Source of the DNA: Limisphaerales bacterium | Lineage (GTDB): Bacteria; Verrucomicrobiota; Verrucomicrobiia; Limisphaerales; AAA164-E04 | NCBI GenBank assembly: GCA_024761205.1 | Contig: JAMASS010000046.1 | Location: 1 to 32,983 of the forward strand | Direction of reading: 5' to 3' | Length of the DNA: 32,983 nt | Shown here: piece by piece, positions 7,597-16,534 of the stretch | How the letters are laid out: every line of letters starts with the position of its first letter | How positions within the stretch are numbered: the first letter of the stretch is position 1 | Program-made: the position numbers and the translations under genes | The notes under the pieces: model-generated | What the model saw: the letters and a program-made list of their open reading frames with translations, nothing else | Databases searched by the model: none | Told to the model about the DNA's origin: nothing

Positions 7597-9687
7597 TCAT
7601 CCCTTATTCCCAAAAGGCCACCATGACTTCTTACTATTTGCGTGTTTTTTTAACCCCTCGAGCACCTCGGACACTTCTTTCAGCTTGGCGGTTATTTCGT
7701 CCAAAGATTGTGCCAGGGGATTCATTTTGCAGCAGGTTTCTTGCAATCTGTCGCTAAAATCATCGACGGATTTACCGCCCATCTCCAGACTCAAGTTTCT
7801 ATTGCTCAATCTTTCGCTCAACCTGCCGGTGAAGCGCCCGACCGTGTCTGCGGCCTGTTGCAGTTCGGTGCAGGCTTGATTGAATTTCTCACAAAAACGG
7901 GCGACCTCTTGGTGCGCTTTGCCCGTTTCTTCCTGCGCTTTGCCCGTTTCTTCCTGCCAAGTTTGAGTATGCTTTCCCGTCTCGGCCACCTTTTGGCTGA
8001 GAACGCTGAACTGCTCGCGCAAGTTTCCGGCACTTTCCTGCAAGGTTGCCGCTGTCTCCGCGAGATTCGTTTTGAAAACCTCGATCTCTTTTCGGCTGTG
8101 GTTGGTCAAGGAGGTCGCTCCGTCTAAGGATTCCGAAAAGCCAGCCACTTTGTCCGCGCTTTTGCTCAATTCGCCGATGAAATCAGCGACCGTTTCCACA
8201 GACTTTTGCAGATTGTGGCTGGCATTGCCGAAGGCCGTGCAGAAATCGCCGATTTCTTTGTTGGCGTCTGTTTTCAGTCGATGGCACATATTGTCGAACG
8301 CCGTGAGGAAATCATCGATTTTTTTGTGCGCGTGGACCGTCTGTTCCTGCCAAGTTTGAGTATGCTTTCCCGTCTCGGCCACCTCTTGGCTGAGAACGCT
8401 GAACTGCTCGCGCAAGTTTCCGGCACTTTCCTGCAAGGTTGCCGCTGTCTCCGTGAGATTCGTTTTGAAAACCTCGATCACTCCTCGGCTGTGGTCGGTC
8501 AAGGAGATCGCTCCGTCCAAAGATTCCGAAAAGCCAGCCACTTTGCCCTCGCTTTCGCTCAATTTGCCGATGAAATCAGCGACTATTTCCACAAACTTTT
8601 GCAGATTGTGGCTGGCATTGCCGAAGGCCGTGCAGAAATCGCCGATTTCTTTGTCGGCGTCTGTTTTCAGTCGATGGCACATATTGTCGAACGCCGTGAG
8701 GAAATCATCGATTTTTTTGTGCGCGTGGACCGTCTGTTCCTGCCAAGTTTGAGTATGCTTTCCCGTCTCGGCCACTGCGTCACCGAGCAGGGTGACTTGT
8801 TTGTTGGCGTTTTGCGCGTATTGGCCCAAGTCTTGCAGTGAGTTCGATGCGCTTTCCAGCCGTTCGGCCAGCGTTTGGATGCGTTCGGATTGCGCGGCGA
8901 TCTTCTGCCAGTTCAACTGAACTTTTTCGGCATTGTCGGTCATCCTGTCGATCCGCTTGTTCATGTTGCCCATTTTCCGGCTCATGTCCCCCAATTCCAC
9001 GCTCAGTTGATGAACCGTCCTAGTGGCCGTTGAGGAAACCTCTTTAAGATCTCGCAACCCCTCATTGCCGGCCTGAATGCCGCCGACTAGTTGCTGAATG
9101 TCGCCGACTAGTTGCTTGAGGTTTTGGGACAGTTCGGAGGCATTCATCAATTGGGAAAATTCTTCCATGCGCGTGGCTTCCAGAGCTTCCATGCGGGCAC
9201 TGAAGCTGTCGAAATTTTTAGCGATATCCTCTATAATGCGTTGCATTTGACTGGTGTTGCGTTCGGCATCCTGTCTCCTGGCCTCTTGCTCGATCTCGAA
9301 GGCCCTGGCGCGGAAAAAGTTCATCCCGATCAATCCGATAATCGTGCAAAACACGCTCACGCCGCCAAGTATTAGCAGATCTTCGGGAGCCTCCTTCAGC
9401 AAAGCAGTATCTCTCCCCAACCGAAAAAGAATGCAGACCAAGCCGGTGATGGTGGCAATGTAGCCGACAAAATAATAGTGCTCGGCTCGCTGATTCAGGA
9501 CCTCGGCATCTTCTCCCGCTTTCCGGTAGGAAAGACGGCCGTAAACGATGAATACGATCACCCAGAAGATCGAAACCGCGCTCCCGACAATCGGCTTCAC
9601 AAGCCAGCCCACGAGTGGGGATACGAGGACCATTACCACCGCAACGATTGGCATGTACCGATGCGCCGCATTAAGAAATTTTGACAT
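7597..9687 (-). CDS. Four-helix membrane protein with long coiled-coil tail (MotA/ZorA-like layout)
   Basis: 696 residues. Hydrophobic helices lie at about 11-30, 33-50, 71-91 and 103-122. The last two contain IATITGL and GGVSVFCTIIGLIGMNFF, which resemble the paired pore helices of MotA/TolQ/ExbB proteins (T..GL, then a GG...T..GL helix). Residues 130-690 are a long coiled-coil rod, probably cytoplasmic, containing a recently duplicated 131-residue unit. ZorA of Zorya defence has a similar plan: ion-channel-like helices plus a long intracellular tail. No OmpA gene is nearby, but the adjacent downstream gene is a MotB-like protein with a VWA domain, and the 92-bp gap suggests one operon. ATG 9687 has only a weak ribosome site. 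The MotA/ExbB link is by eye and moderate; the coiled coil is certain. A simpler alternative is a non-motor membrane rod protein. Confidence 0.72.
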   Translation of the reverse strand: MSKFLNAAHRYMPIVAVVMVLVSPLVGWLVKPIVGSAVSIFWVIVFIVYGRLSYRKAGEDAEVLNQRAEHYYFVGYIATITGLVCILFRLGRDTALLKEAPEDLLILGGVSVFCTIIGLIGMNFFRARAFEIEQEARRQDAERNTSQMQRIIEDIAKNFDSFSARMEALEATRMEEFSQLMNASELSQNLKQLVGDIQQLVGGIQAGNEGLRDLKEVSSTATRTVHQLSVELGDMSRKMGNMNKRIDRMTDNAEKVQLNWQKIAAQSERIQTLAERLESASNSLQDLGQYAQNANKQVTLLGDAVAETGKHTQTWQEQTVHAHKKIDDFLTAFDNMCHRLKTDADKEIGDFCTAFGNASHNLQKFVEIVADFIGKLSESEGKVAGFSESLDGAISLTDHSRGVIEVFKTNLTETAATLQESAGNLREQFSVLSQEVAETGKHTQTWQEQTVHAHKKIDDFLTAFDNMCHRLKTDANKEIGDFCTAFGNASHNLQKSVETVADFIGELSKSADKVAGFSESLDGATSLTNHSRKEIEVFKTNLAETAATLQESAGNLREQFSVLSQKVAETGKHTQTWQEETGKAQEETGKAHQEVARFCEKFNQACTELQQAADTVGRFTGRLSERLSNRNLSLEMGGKSVDDFSDRLQETCCKMNPLAQSLDEITAKLKEVSEVLEGLKKHANSKKSWWPFGNKG
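7951..8775 (-). repeat. 393-bp in-frame tandem duplication in the coiled-coil tail
   Basis: TTCCTGCCAAGTTTGAGTAT starts at 7951, 8344 and 8737, an exact period of 393 bp or 131 residues. Units 7951-8343 and 8344-8736 are nearly identical, with scattered substitutions, and a partial third unit follows. At the downstream end a short tandem repeat encodes EETGKAQEETGKAH. The near identity shows recent lengthening of the rod without loss of frame. Confidence 0.92.
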
Positions 9688-10164
9688 AAATCACAATCTT
9701 GCTCTCCGCTTCCACAAACGCCTTGGGGATACGTTCGGTGCGGTATCCGCAGTCGGGTCGGTTTCAGGTGTGAGCCGGTAAAAATGCGGTGTGGCCGCCC
9801 GGGTTGTCAAGCGTCGAGGTTCGGCTTCAGTGGCGGTCGAGCACACGCATTCGATTCGGTCCGCCTCAGGCGTGTGCTTGGCGGTCCGAAATTCGATTTC
9901 TCACCCGCCCTTGGCGGAACTAGTGGCGACCATACAACTCGACAGCGAAAAAAGACGCAAACCCTGATAGAACGAACCGATCGGCGGCAAAGGCAGCGTG
10001 AGCAGGAGTGAAAAGCCCGGCTGGCGCAGATCGAAGCGGAGATGAAGAAGGAACACCGCCGGAAGATTCTCGAAATTCTAGGGCGGACGCAGGATTGGGA
10101 TGAATCAGCTCAGGGCTCCTTCTTGTCGGTGCTGTGTTCCGTGTCCTCAAAGGCATTTGTTGGA
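9688..10164. other. Gene-poor stretch, degraded sequence
   Basis: I see no convincing gene. Short open frames on the + strand from 9784 onward include basic, Q/R/E-rich helical segments (for example around 9950-10100) broken by stops, consistent with remnants of a larger gene such as part of a type I restriction locus. The promoter of the divergent coiled-coil gene should lie near 9690-9760, but I see no strong sigma-70 match. Confidence 0.4.
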
Positions 10165-10419
10165 TACCTAGCTGTGGCGAAGATCAGAACGGCAATCAAC
10201 CAAGGCTTTATCGCGATGAAATGCAGCAAGAGGTTGTCCGCAGAATTTGTGCGCCGATTCGTCGAAACCACCGGACTTCTTTTCGAGAAAACTACAGCGA
10301 ACATCAAAGAATCCCACACCCTGACCTGCTTGCTCGACACGCTCCTGCCCAAGCTGCTCTCCGGCGAGTTGTCTGTGTCCGCCACCCGATCCCAGAGCTC
10401 TGAAATTCCAGAATGTTGA
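10165..10419 (+). pseudogene. hsdS: Remnant of type I restriction specificity subunit (HsdS C-terminus)
   Basis: The + frame reads AKIRTAINQGFIAMKCSK followed by about 25 residues and then TLTCLLDTLLPKLLSGELSV. The INQGF.AM segment and the closing LRDTLLPKLLSGEL-type segment are hallmarks of the second half of HsdS DNA-specificity proteins. In an intact HsdS they are separated by far more sequence, so an internal deletion is likely. The region upstream does not continue as HsdS, and no HsdM or HsdR is present. The remnant can no longer select a DNA target. The assignment rests on remembered family motifs. Confidence 0.6.
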
Positions 10420-11032
10420 TCAATGGATTTCACTGCATCTGGCCGATTGAAAACAGTCCCTCCGTCATTGATCCTGGGGTGTTGTTCTACAAACGCGCAG
10501 AAAAGTTGCGGCATCGGCCCGTTGCGATGAAGGTTATACAAGACAGACGGAAGAAGGTCCGTGTAACCGGCGGGCGAAGATTTCACCAATGCGCAAATCT
10601 TACCTCCATGCCCGAAATCCCAGGACGTACAAACTCAAGTCGAAAGCATCGGCTTTCTGTGCGCTCAGAATTTCTGCAGCTACACTTCAAATTGAAGGGG
10701 CGGTCATCCTCACAGACCGCATCGCTTCAAGCAGTTGTGTTAGATTACTGACGCTCTCTCAGGTGAATCTATTGGTCTGCGAAGCCATTTGCGCCAGTTG
10801 ACTGGCGCCACCCAAACAATCCGATCGCCTATTCGCCGGCTTTCCTGGATCGGTTCACGGAAATTTTCCTCGTCAAGGTAAAGGGGTATGCGGTGCGGGC
10901 CGCTCCTGTCACGGAAGGACGGATCGAAACGCATAGGGAGGGCAAAAAACCTTTACCCGATTTCCGGCGTCCGGTAAGTTTCCTCGCTAACTCATGTAGC
11001 AACCCGACAACCGCTAACTCAAAGATTCCGCT
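10420..11032. other. Intergenic stretch upstream of the ParB-like gene
   Basis: About 600 bases without a gene I can support. Open frames on both strands (for example 10413-10751 on the + strand) have no recognisable domains. The only clear structure is an 18-bp palindrome at 10791-10808. The ParB-like gene's promoter should lie in the last 250 bases, but I see no good -35/-10 pair. Confidence 0.4.
10791..10808. promoter_or_regulatory. Perfect palindrome upstream of the ParB-like gene
   Basis: GCGCCAGT, a two-base centre TG, then ACTGGCGC: a perfect inverted repeat with 8-bp arms. It lies 225 bp upstream of the ParB-like start and has no T-run, so an operator or partition-type site is more likely than a terminator. 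Function is inferred only from symmetry and position. Confidence 0.35.
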
Positions 11033-11932
11033 ATGCCCAAGAAAAGTCCCGACAAAGAGTTCCCCTTTAATACGATCGTTTCCGTGCCGCTGAACGAAAT
11101 CGATCAAGAAAGCAGCATCAACGTTCGGCGCACCGGAATCGAGGAGAACGTCGAACTGATCAAATCCTCCATTGAGTCCCGCGGCTATTTGCCGGAGTTC
11201 CCTGTCTCGTTGCGTCCGCATCCCGACCCCCAATCAAAGTATGCCTATGAGAACGTGCAGGGCCAATGCCGGATGAAGGCGGCCTTTGCGCTGAAGCTCA
11301 CGGAAATCCCAGCCGTCATTGTCGATCTGGACAACGACGCGGCCTTGCAGCACTCGTTCATGGAGAACTCCAAGCGCACCGAACTGTCCTTCCCGGATTA
11401 CACCTATTGGGTGGAGCGGAAATACAACGAGTTCATGAAACAGGGAATGACCAGCGACGAAGCTTTCAAGAAAACCGCCGCTTTCTGGGACCTCAAGGTC
11501 AAGAAGGCCGAAGAATACTTTGCTCTTCACGCGCTGCCCGACGAAGTCAAGGAGATGGTCGATCACAAGGAACTGCCGCAGAACGCTGCAATGACTATTG
11601 TGAAGAGCTGCCGCAACTCGTTCGACAAGGCGAAGGAGCAGCAGGATATGAAGGACCGCGCCAAGTGGTTTTGCGAACAGGACCGGGGACGTCGCCAGGA
11701 CGCCCGCAAGGCGATACGCGACTGCGGCTCCAACGCCAGCCTGGAGGATGTGGAACAGAAATTCGAGAAACTAGCCAGCGAGGGCCGAAGCAAGATCGCC
11801 GTCCTCGTCCCCGCCGAATCCATGGACGAGCTGATGGAATACGGCAAGGAGCGGGGCCTCTACGAACCCGAAGCCATCATCGGCTACATGGTGGCAGAGG
11901 CGCTGAAGAAAACTAGCACCCGCTCCCGATGA
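11033..11932 (+). CDS. ParB/Srx-fold DNA-binding protein
   Basis: 299 residues. Residues 12-110 resemble the ParB N-terminal (CTPase/Srx) domain: IVSVPLNEID opening, N-V-R-R, an E-N-V-E-L-I-K-S-S-I-E helix, and GQCRMKAA in place of the canonical G-E-R-R-x-x-A box. A helical, HTH-like middle follows (about 125-200), with a basic, charged C-terminal part. It could bind a specific site and use CTP, as ParB proteins do, but there is no parA beside it and no visible parS cluster. It may instead be a regulator or part of an accessory locus. The start ATG 11033 has no strong ribosome site. Its end overlaps the next gene by four bases (ATGA at 11929-11932), which implies coupling. Confident on the fold, unsure of the role. 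Confidence 0.75.
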   Translation: MPKKSPDKEFPFNTIVSVPLNEIDQESSINVRRTGIEENVELIKSSIESRGYLPEFPVSLRPHPDPQSKYAYENVQGQCRMKAAFALKLTEIPAVIVDLDNDAALQHSFMENSKRTELSFPDYTYWVERKYNEFMKQGMTSDEAFKKTAAFWDLKVKKAEEYFALHALPDEVKEMVDHKELPQNAAMTIVKSCRNSFDKAKEQQDMKDRAKWFCEQDRGRRQDARKAIRDCGSNASLEDVEQKFEKLASEGRSKIAVLVPAESMDELMEYGKERGLYEPEAIIGYMVAEALKKTSTRSR

Positions 11933-12735
11933 ACGAGGATGAGGCGCGGGCCGTTCTGGCCAAGGCCACCAAGAAGGACAAGCTCGCTGCGCTTGTCGAA
12001 GCGCTCGACGCCCTCCCGCGTTACGAAACGCTCCGGGAGCTGTTGCGTGCGCTGGGCCGCGGAGAGGAGAAATCAAGGAGCGCCTACTGGAATAGACTGC
12101 GCAAAGTCTATCAGGCTCACCGCTTGCCGGGCGGCATCCGCTGGAAGGTGGTCCAAGGGGAAATCCCGGTTTCACAGGCCGAGTTCATTGCCCAACTTCC
12201 CGATGAAACCGACCAATATACCCTGGCGCTCGCCATCGTCAGCAGCCGCGAAAAACGCGAAAAATTCTCTCTGGGCGAATGCAAGAGCATTGTCCGGCTA
12301 GTTCTCAAAGGGAAGGACGGCAAGCAGTATTCCATCCGGGAAGCCTTGGATAAAGTGGCCAGCTTCCGCTTCAGAGATCGTCCCCAACTGCTGGATGTTT
12401 TGAACGTCAAGGAATGGATCGAGGTGAACAAAGAGGCATGGAAGCGCCAATTGCCATGGGAGAGCTTCTGTCATCGGCTGATCACGAAAAAATCGAGCAT
12501 CCTCACCGACATCAAGACGGTTGAAACTCATTTGGGCAAGCCGGGAGCTGACCTGAAAGAGTCAGAGGCAGGCATTCAAAGCGACGTCGAGGCGGTTAAA
12601 ACTCAACTGGGCAAGTTGGACACCGACCTTGAAAAGTTGAAGACAAGCATTCAAACCTACATCGAAGGCGTCGAAAAACAATTGGACACCCTCGCGGAGA
12701 AATTGCGGAATTTGTCCGACCTGTCCGGCGAATGA
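11929..12735 (+). CDS. Uncharacterised coiled-coil protein coupled to ParB-like gene
   Basis: 268 residues, not a family I recognise. The N-terminal 170 residues are mainly helical and charged, with a basic stretch near 60-90 (RSAYWNRLRKVYQAHRLPGG) that could contact nucleic acid. The last 100 residues contain a repeated coiled-coil motif of about 27 residues: VETHLGKPGADLKES, VKTQLGKLDTDLEKL, then VEKQLDTLAEKL. Its start overlaps the ParB-like stop, so the two are probably made together and may form a complex. Codon use and GC content resemble the ParB-like gene, which argues that the pair moved as a unit. It could be an accessory partner or loader; this is inference from context. Confidence 0.68.
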   Translation: MNEDEARAVLAKATKKDKLAALVEALDALPRYETLRELLRALGRGEEKSRSAYWNRLRKVYQAHRLPGGIRWKVVQGEIPVSQAEFIAQLPDETDQYTLALAIVSSREKREKFSLGECKSIVRLVLKGKDGKQYSIREALDKVASFRFRDRPQLLDVLNVKEWIEVNKEAWKRQLPWESFCHRLITKKSSILTDIKTVETHLGKPGADLKESEAGIQSDVEAVKTQLGKLDTDLEKLKTSIQTYIEGVEKQLDTLAEKLRNLSDLSGE

Positions 12736-15179
12736 CCGACCGCAACCAGGGGAGTCCGCGCGGAGGCTTCACGCTCTCTGGCTCCATGCCCTTGGCTCAT
12801 TCATTGCGGTTTCCAGCCTTTTGAAGGCGCGATCGAGATGTCCTGGGTCTTTCTCTGACAACCATCAATTCGAATCGGTAATCGGAAGTTGGAATTGCTG
12901 GCCTTGGAAACTTGCCGTCAATTTGGCGAACTAGAGCCATACAAGCTGACAAAGGAAATTTCTCCTGTCGCAGGTAAAAACAGGAAGAAGACTCACAACG
13001 GCCTCGGGAAGTCGGCGCATTGTCCTCATTTTTCGTAGGGGACTGCATGACGTCTTTCCCGGCTCCGAACGACTCCGCTCCGAAGATTCGCGGTTCCCTG
13101 GATTCCCTCGCGCCGGTCCGCTGCCCGGCCAATGCCGGAGAAGCTGTTAGCTGACTCGGCCCTGTGAGCGGTGGCGCAGGCCACAACGGAACTGCCGGCA
13201 GCGCTCCTTTCCGCTGGACCAGATGGTGTTCGTCTTGGAATCCCGGTTTGACAGGAAGATCGACGTCTTCATTTCTCAGGTGGAGTTTGCGCGTGCGAAC
13301 CGTTGAATCATCATCAATTCAGGGCGGGAGCTTTATTGCAAATGGTTCTTTGAGTGCTTGGTGGATTCTGTTCAACAGGCAAGACCGATGCCCCGTGCTG
13401 CACGAGCGCGGGTGGAGGACATGCTGCGGGGCATTGAGGCGGGGCTTAGCGATCAAACGCCGGGATTCTTGCAGACTGGGAGGCGGGCATGTCACAAGCG
13501 TCTATCGCAGCCGAGCATTGGATTCCCCTAGTGCGGGTTTCGGTAATTTCGAATTTTTAGGGAGGCATGAGGTTTCGTAACTTGTCGGCTCTTTGCATTG
13601 CATGGGTTGGCGAAACCGGATTGGGGGTCTGAAGATCATTGGAACGGGATTTCAGGATAAGCCCGTCTGCATGGCCAGATGGAGATATTTTTTGGGATTG
13701 CGCAGCGGTCGGCGTTGGCTCCTGGAAACCGGTTCTGCCGCGGCGAATCTCAACTCCCTTGAAGATCGCAGCTGAGCGAGCGCGGCAAGGGGGAGCTCAG
13801 AGAGGCGCCCAAGGATGGCAGCGTTGACGACGAGCCTCAGCGCGCTTTCCTGCCCGCGCGAGGCTGTGAGGGTCTTCGTGCCGGTTGAGTTGGGGCCGAG
13901 GGCGGTGGGACGCATCGTCGATGTAGGCCAGCGGAAAGAAGGGGCTCGAAACGGTGGCCGAGGTCTCCGAGGGCCTGAGTGAGCGTGGAGGGGTGTTTGG
14001 AACGAAGGAGCTAAGGGATGCGTTCTGAAGCATTCACCGTTCCCATTCATCAAGGAGACTGCGAGGCTGTCTTCTCTCAATTTCGGGCGAGACGCTTGGT
14101 GTTCACCAGATGCCGCGAGCGGCCGTTAAATGGCCCGTTGATCGGCGCCGGGATCAATCTGCCAGAACTCAGGCGGCTCCGATTGTCCGCAAGGCGTGGA
14201 CTGAGTTTTGGCAGACCCCCAAGGCGGCATCGCTCGCCCTAGTGATACTTGATGACTGGCTCTTCGGCTTCTCGCCTTTGAAGCGCACCGTCTTGAGCTA
14301 GGTTGGAAGGAAGCGCCGAGTGCTCCGGCAGCGATGCAACGAGTTCTTCGTCCGCCCGTTGGCTGAGCCGAGGGCTTGGACTCTGGCAATTCCTCAAGGA
14401 GCGCTTCTTGAGGCCCTCGGGCGAGGCTGGACTCTCGGACTGTCATCGGCACAAGACTGGGGGCGCGCAGAGAACGACAGCCAAATCTTGCGGACGGTGA
14501 CATCTATTCGGGCGCCTATCTTCAATCAATCCGAGACGATATTCGTGCCTGGTGTTTTGGCTTGGGAGATGCCCGAAAGACCGTGCCTCAGGACGTAAGC
14601 AAATAAAGAGAATTACAATCGCAACGGGTTAGCACCCATCGTTTCGCTGCTAGTGCGATCAGCAGACCGTCCCCTGCTCCTTGATGGGGTTTTCCATATT
14701 TGCCCACCGCACGCCGTTCCCGGGACTGCAACGGGTTGGGTTCGATAGTGGAAGCCGCGAAAGCGCCCGGCGCGTTCGCCCGTGTGCTCACGCTCTGGCT
14801 TCGGGCCTCAGCCCTCTTCCCGCACAGGCCGTAAGCAGTTGTTGCGGGCCAATCTCAGGAGGCAATCAACTCGATTGGTCTTGCACCAATTCATCGTTGG
14901 AATCGCGGCAAAACCCCGCCTCCCCTCGGACAATCAGGTGCGTCTTGGGGAGCAGCGTCCATCCGTTTGACCAACAAGGCGTTCGATTTCCTCCATCAAG
15001 AGAGCGGGAGAAGCGGTCAAAAAAACGCTCGATAGAGCGTCGCCTGGACGCGGCCATGATGCTCCGATCCGAACGTTAAATCAACGGATGAACCCACTTC
15101 TGGGATGAGCTGGCGCCCTTATCCTGAAATCCTGTTCCGATGATCCTCAAACTCCGCATATGCGAGGTCACAAGCTCTA
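12736..15179. other. 2.4-kb region with no recognisable gene
   Basis: GC-rich sequence with many short overlapping open frames on both strands but no conserved domain, tRNA or ribosome site I can support. A broken frame around 13222-13540 (MVFVLESRFDRKIDVF, then ELYCKWFFECLVDSV, then a basic segment) hints at a decayed gene with at least one frameshift, family unknown. A - strand frame near 13800-14080 also looks partly protein-like but matches nothing I know. This reads as decayed or non-coding DNA next to the core block. Confidence 0.45.
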
Positions 15180-15776
15180 GTGAATTTGTGTGAGCTTGCG
15201 CAGAGTGGTTGCGACAAGGTCAGTCGGATGTCCGAGGAGTTCGGGATATTGAGTCGACAGTTGGAGCGACATTTTCAAAAAGCACTGGGTGTTTCCCCAA
15301 AATGTTGGATGCGAATGCAAAAGATATTTCGGGTGCGTCAACTGATCTGCGAGGGGAACGTGTTAAAGGCGATCTCGTTGGATCTTGGATTCTCCAATTA
15401 TGACAAGTTTGCTCAAGAGCTGAGAAACTTCTACCATGTGAGTCCGCTGGAAGTGGTTGCGTGTGAACGGTGTAATTATTATGAGCCAGCTGCGTTCGTG
15501 AATTCTTTGACGAACCGGTTAGCCACTACTAGACAACGGCGGCCTGCGGCCCGATGCGTTGAAAACAGGCGCCCGGACCTCGCTTTGGTTGCGGCAGAAA
15601 ACTCAGCGGGCTTCCAAACCTTCAGCGGGTTTTTGAGGATGCAATTCGATGTGGTAAGGTGGGGCGAGATTCTGTCGAGCCGCTACCGCCGAGAGTTATT
15701 GGAGGCGCCGAACAGGTTCATTTCCCCGAGCGGTCGCTCTCGGAGGGGATTCCATCTTCCTTCACTAGACTACTGA
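15180..15776 (+). CDS. AraC-type DNA-binding protein, possibly degraded
   Basis: 198 residues from GTG 15180. Residues 18-95 form an AraC/XylS double helix-turn-helix: SRQLERHFQKALGVSPKCW, then RVRQLICEGNVLKAISLDLGF and FAQELRNFYHVSPLEV. Such domains bind promoters. The rest (about 100-198) is Arg/Ser-rich and low in recognisable structure, so the frame may run past a lost stop or a frameshift. There is no N-terminal effector-binding domain. Short HTH-only AraC proteins exist in Verrucomicrobia-like genomes, so it might still be intact through residue 95. No clear ribosome site marks the start. It lies between the gene-poor region and the rpmH promoter. I rate the HTH domain as secure and the gene as doubtful. 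Confidence 0.5.
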   Translation: MNLCELAQSGCDKVSRMSEEFGILSRQLERHFQKALGVSPKCWMRMQKIFRVRQLICEGNVLKAISLDLGFSNYDKFAQELRNFYHVSPLEVVACERCNYYEPAAFVNSLTNRLATTRQRRPAARCVENRRPDLALVAAENSAGFQTFSGFLRMQFDVVRWGEILSSRYRRELLEAPNRFISPSGRSRRGFHLPSLDY

Positions 15777-15868
15777 GAACGGCGGTTCGAGGGGCTTTCG
15801 CTTCCTCTTTGCAACACGCTCACCACTTTGGCTCCCGCTGTGACGTCCGATCTTCTCGTGAGTCAGTC

Positions 15869-15896
15869 TTGACAGCCGAAGGCTCGTTGCTATTCT
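15869..15896 (+). promoter_or_regulatory. Candidate sigma-70 promoter of the rpmH block
   Basis: TTGACA at 15869-15874 and TATTCT at 15891-15896 are separated by 16 bases. The pair lies about 120 bases before the rpmH start and is the best match in the gap. An AAGGAGGGAAGC segment near 15968 is too far from rpmH to act as its ribosome site. Confidence 0.45.
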
Positions 15897-16014
15897 CTCC
15901 GGCAATCCGCTGATTGCGGGACAATGCCTTTGGGTCCTTTTGTGGTAAGCCTTTTCTGTGATTTCCAAAGGAGGGAAGCTAGGGGCCTCCGACTGAGCTT
16001 ACGAAAACTTTACA

Positions 16015-16152
16015 ATGAAGCGAACATATCAACCGTCGAAAACTCGACGAAAGCGCCAGCACGGATTTTTAAGCAGGAACTCCAGTAAGAGTGGACGGGC
16101 GATGTTGGCGAATCGCCGAAAAAACGGTCGTAAGCGGCTAACCCCGTTATAA
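16015..16152 (+). CDS. rpmH: 50S ribosomal protein L34
   Basis: 45 residues, below usual ORF cut-offs. It begins [18 protein letters not shown] and ends [13 protein letters not shown], the standard L34 sequence with its basic, Arg/Lys-rich composition. L34 is a small RNA-binding protein of the large ribosomal subunit. The gene lies ten bases upstream of rnpA, the near-universal rpmH-rnpA order, and is probably co-transcribed with rnpA, yidD, yidC and jag. The ribosome site is weak, as for the following genes. dnaA, often just upstream of rpmH, is absent; gene-poor sequence lies there instead. Confidence 0.97.
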   Translation: MKRTYQPSKTRRKRQHGFLSRNSSKSGRAMLANRRKNGRKRLTPL

Positions 16153-16162
16153 ACATTTACTG

Positions 16163-16534
16163 ATGCCGGACTCGCAGTCTTTTCACTTTCGGGGTCGACA
16201 CCGGATTCGTTATTCTTGGGAATTTGCCTCTCTCAAACAGTCAGGGGCGCGTGGGTTTTCGCGGACCATGATTATGAATTGGCAACCTTCCGTAGATCGC
16301 GGTTACTCGCGCCTTGGTGTCGTCGTGAGTAAAAGGGTTGGGAAAGCTGTAACCCGTTCACGCACTAGGCGGTTGCTAAGGGAAGCTTTCCGTGAGATGC
16401 AACACCAAATCCTGCAACCGGTTGATATTGTGCTGGTGGCTCGGAAAATGATTGTTGGTCGTCGCCAGAGCGAGGTAAGGCGGGACTTGGGCCGTCTCCT
16501 CAAGAGAGCGGGAGTCATGGATGCCGCGTCGTGA
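16163..16534 (+). CDS. rnpA: Ribonuclease P protein component
   Basis: 123 residues, a normal length. It has the RnpA core: an early [11 protein letters not shown] segment (F/Y-x-x-x-F type), [26 protein letters not shown] carrying the RNR-type RNA-binding motif, and DIVLVARK. The protein assists the catalytic RNase P RNA in removing 5' leaders from precursor tRNAs. It follows rpmH by ten bases and overlaps yidD by four bases (GTGA at 16531-16534). The ATG at 16163 is the first in frame; there is no obvious Shine-Dalgarno. Confidence 0.95.
   Translation: MPDSQSFHFRGRHRIRYSWEFASLKQSGARGFSRTMIMNWQPSVDRGYSRLGVVVSKRVGKAVTRSRTRRLLREAFREMQHQILQPVDIVLVARKMIVGRRQSEVRRDLGRLLKRAGVMDAAS

Noticed and set aside
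6270-7626. Two + strand frames of about 400 codons with repeated RFSALAFANWLCK-type blocks
   Set aside because: They are mirror frames of the repetitive coiled coil on the - strand, which has a membrane helix and an intact VWA domain.
14940-15060. T-loop-like GGCGTTCGATTTCC suggesting a tRNA
   Set aside because: No matching acceptor stem or anticodon arm around it.
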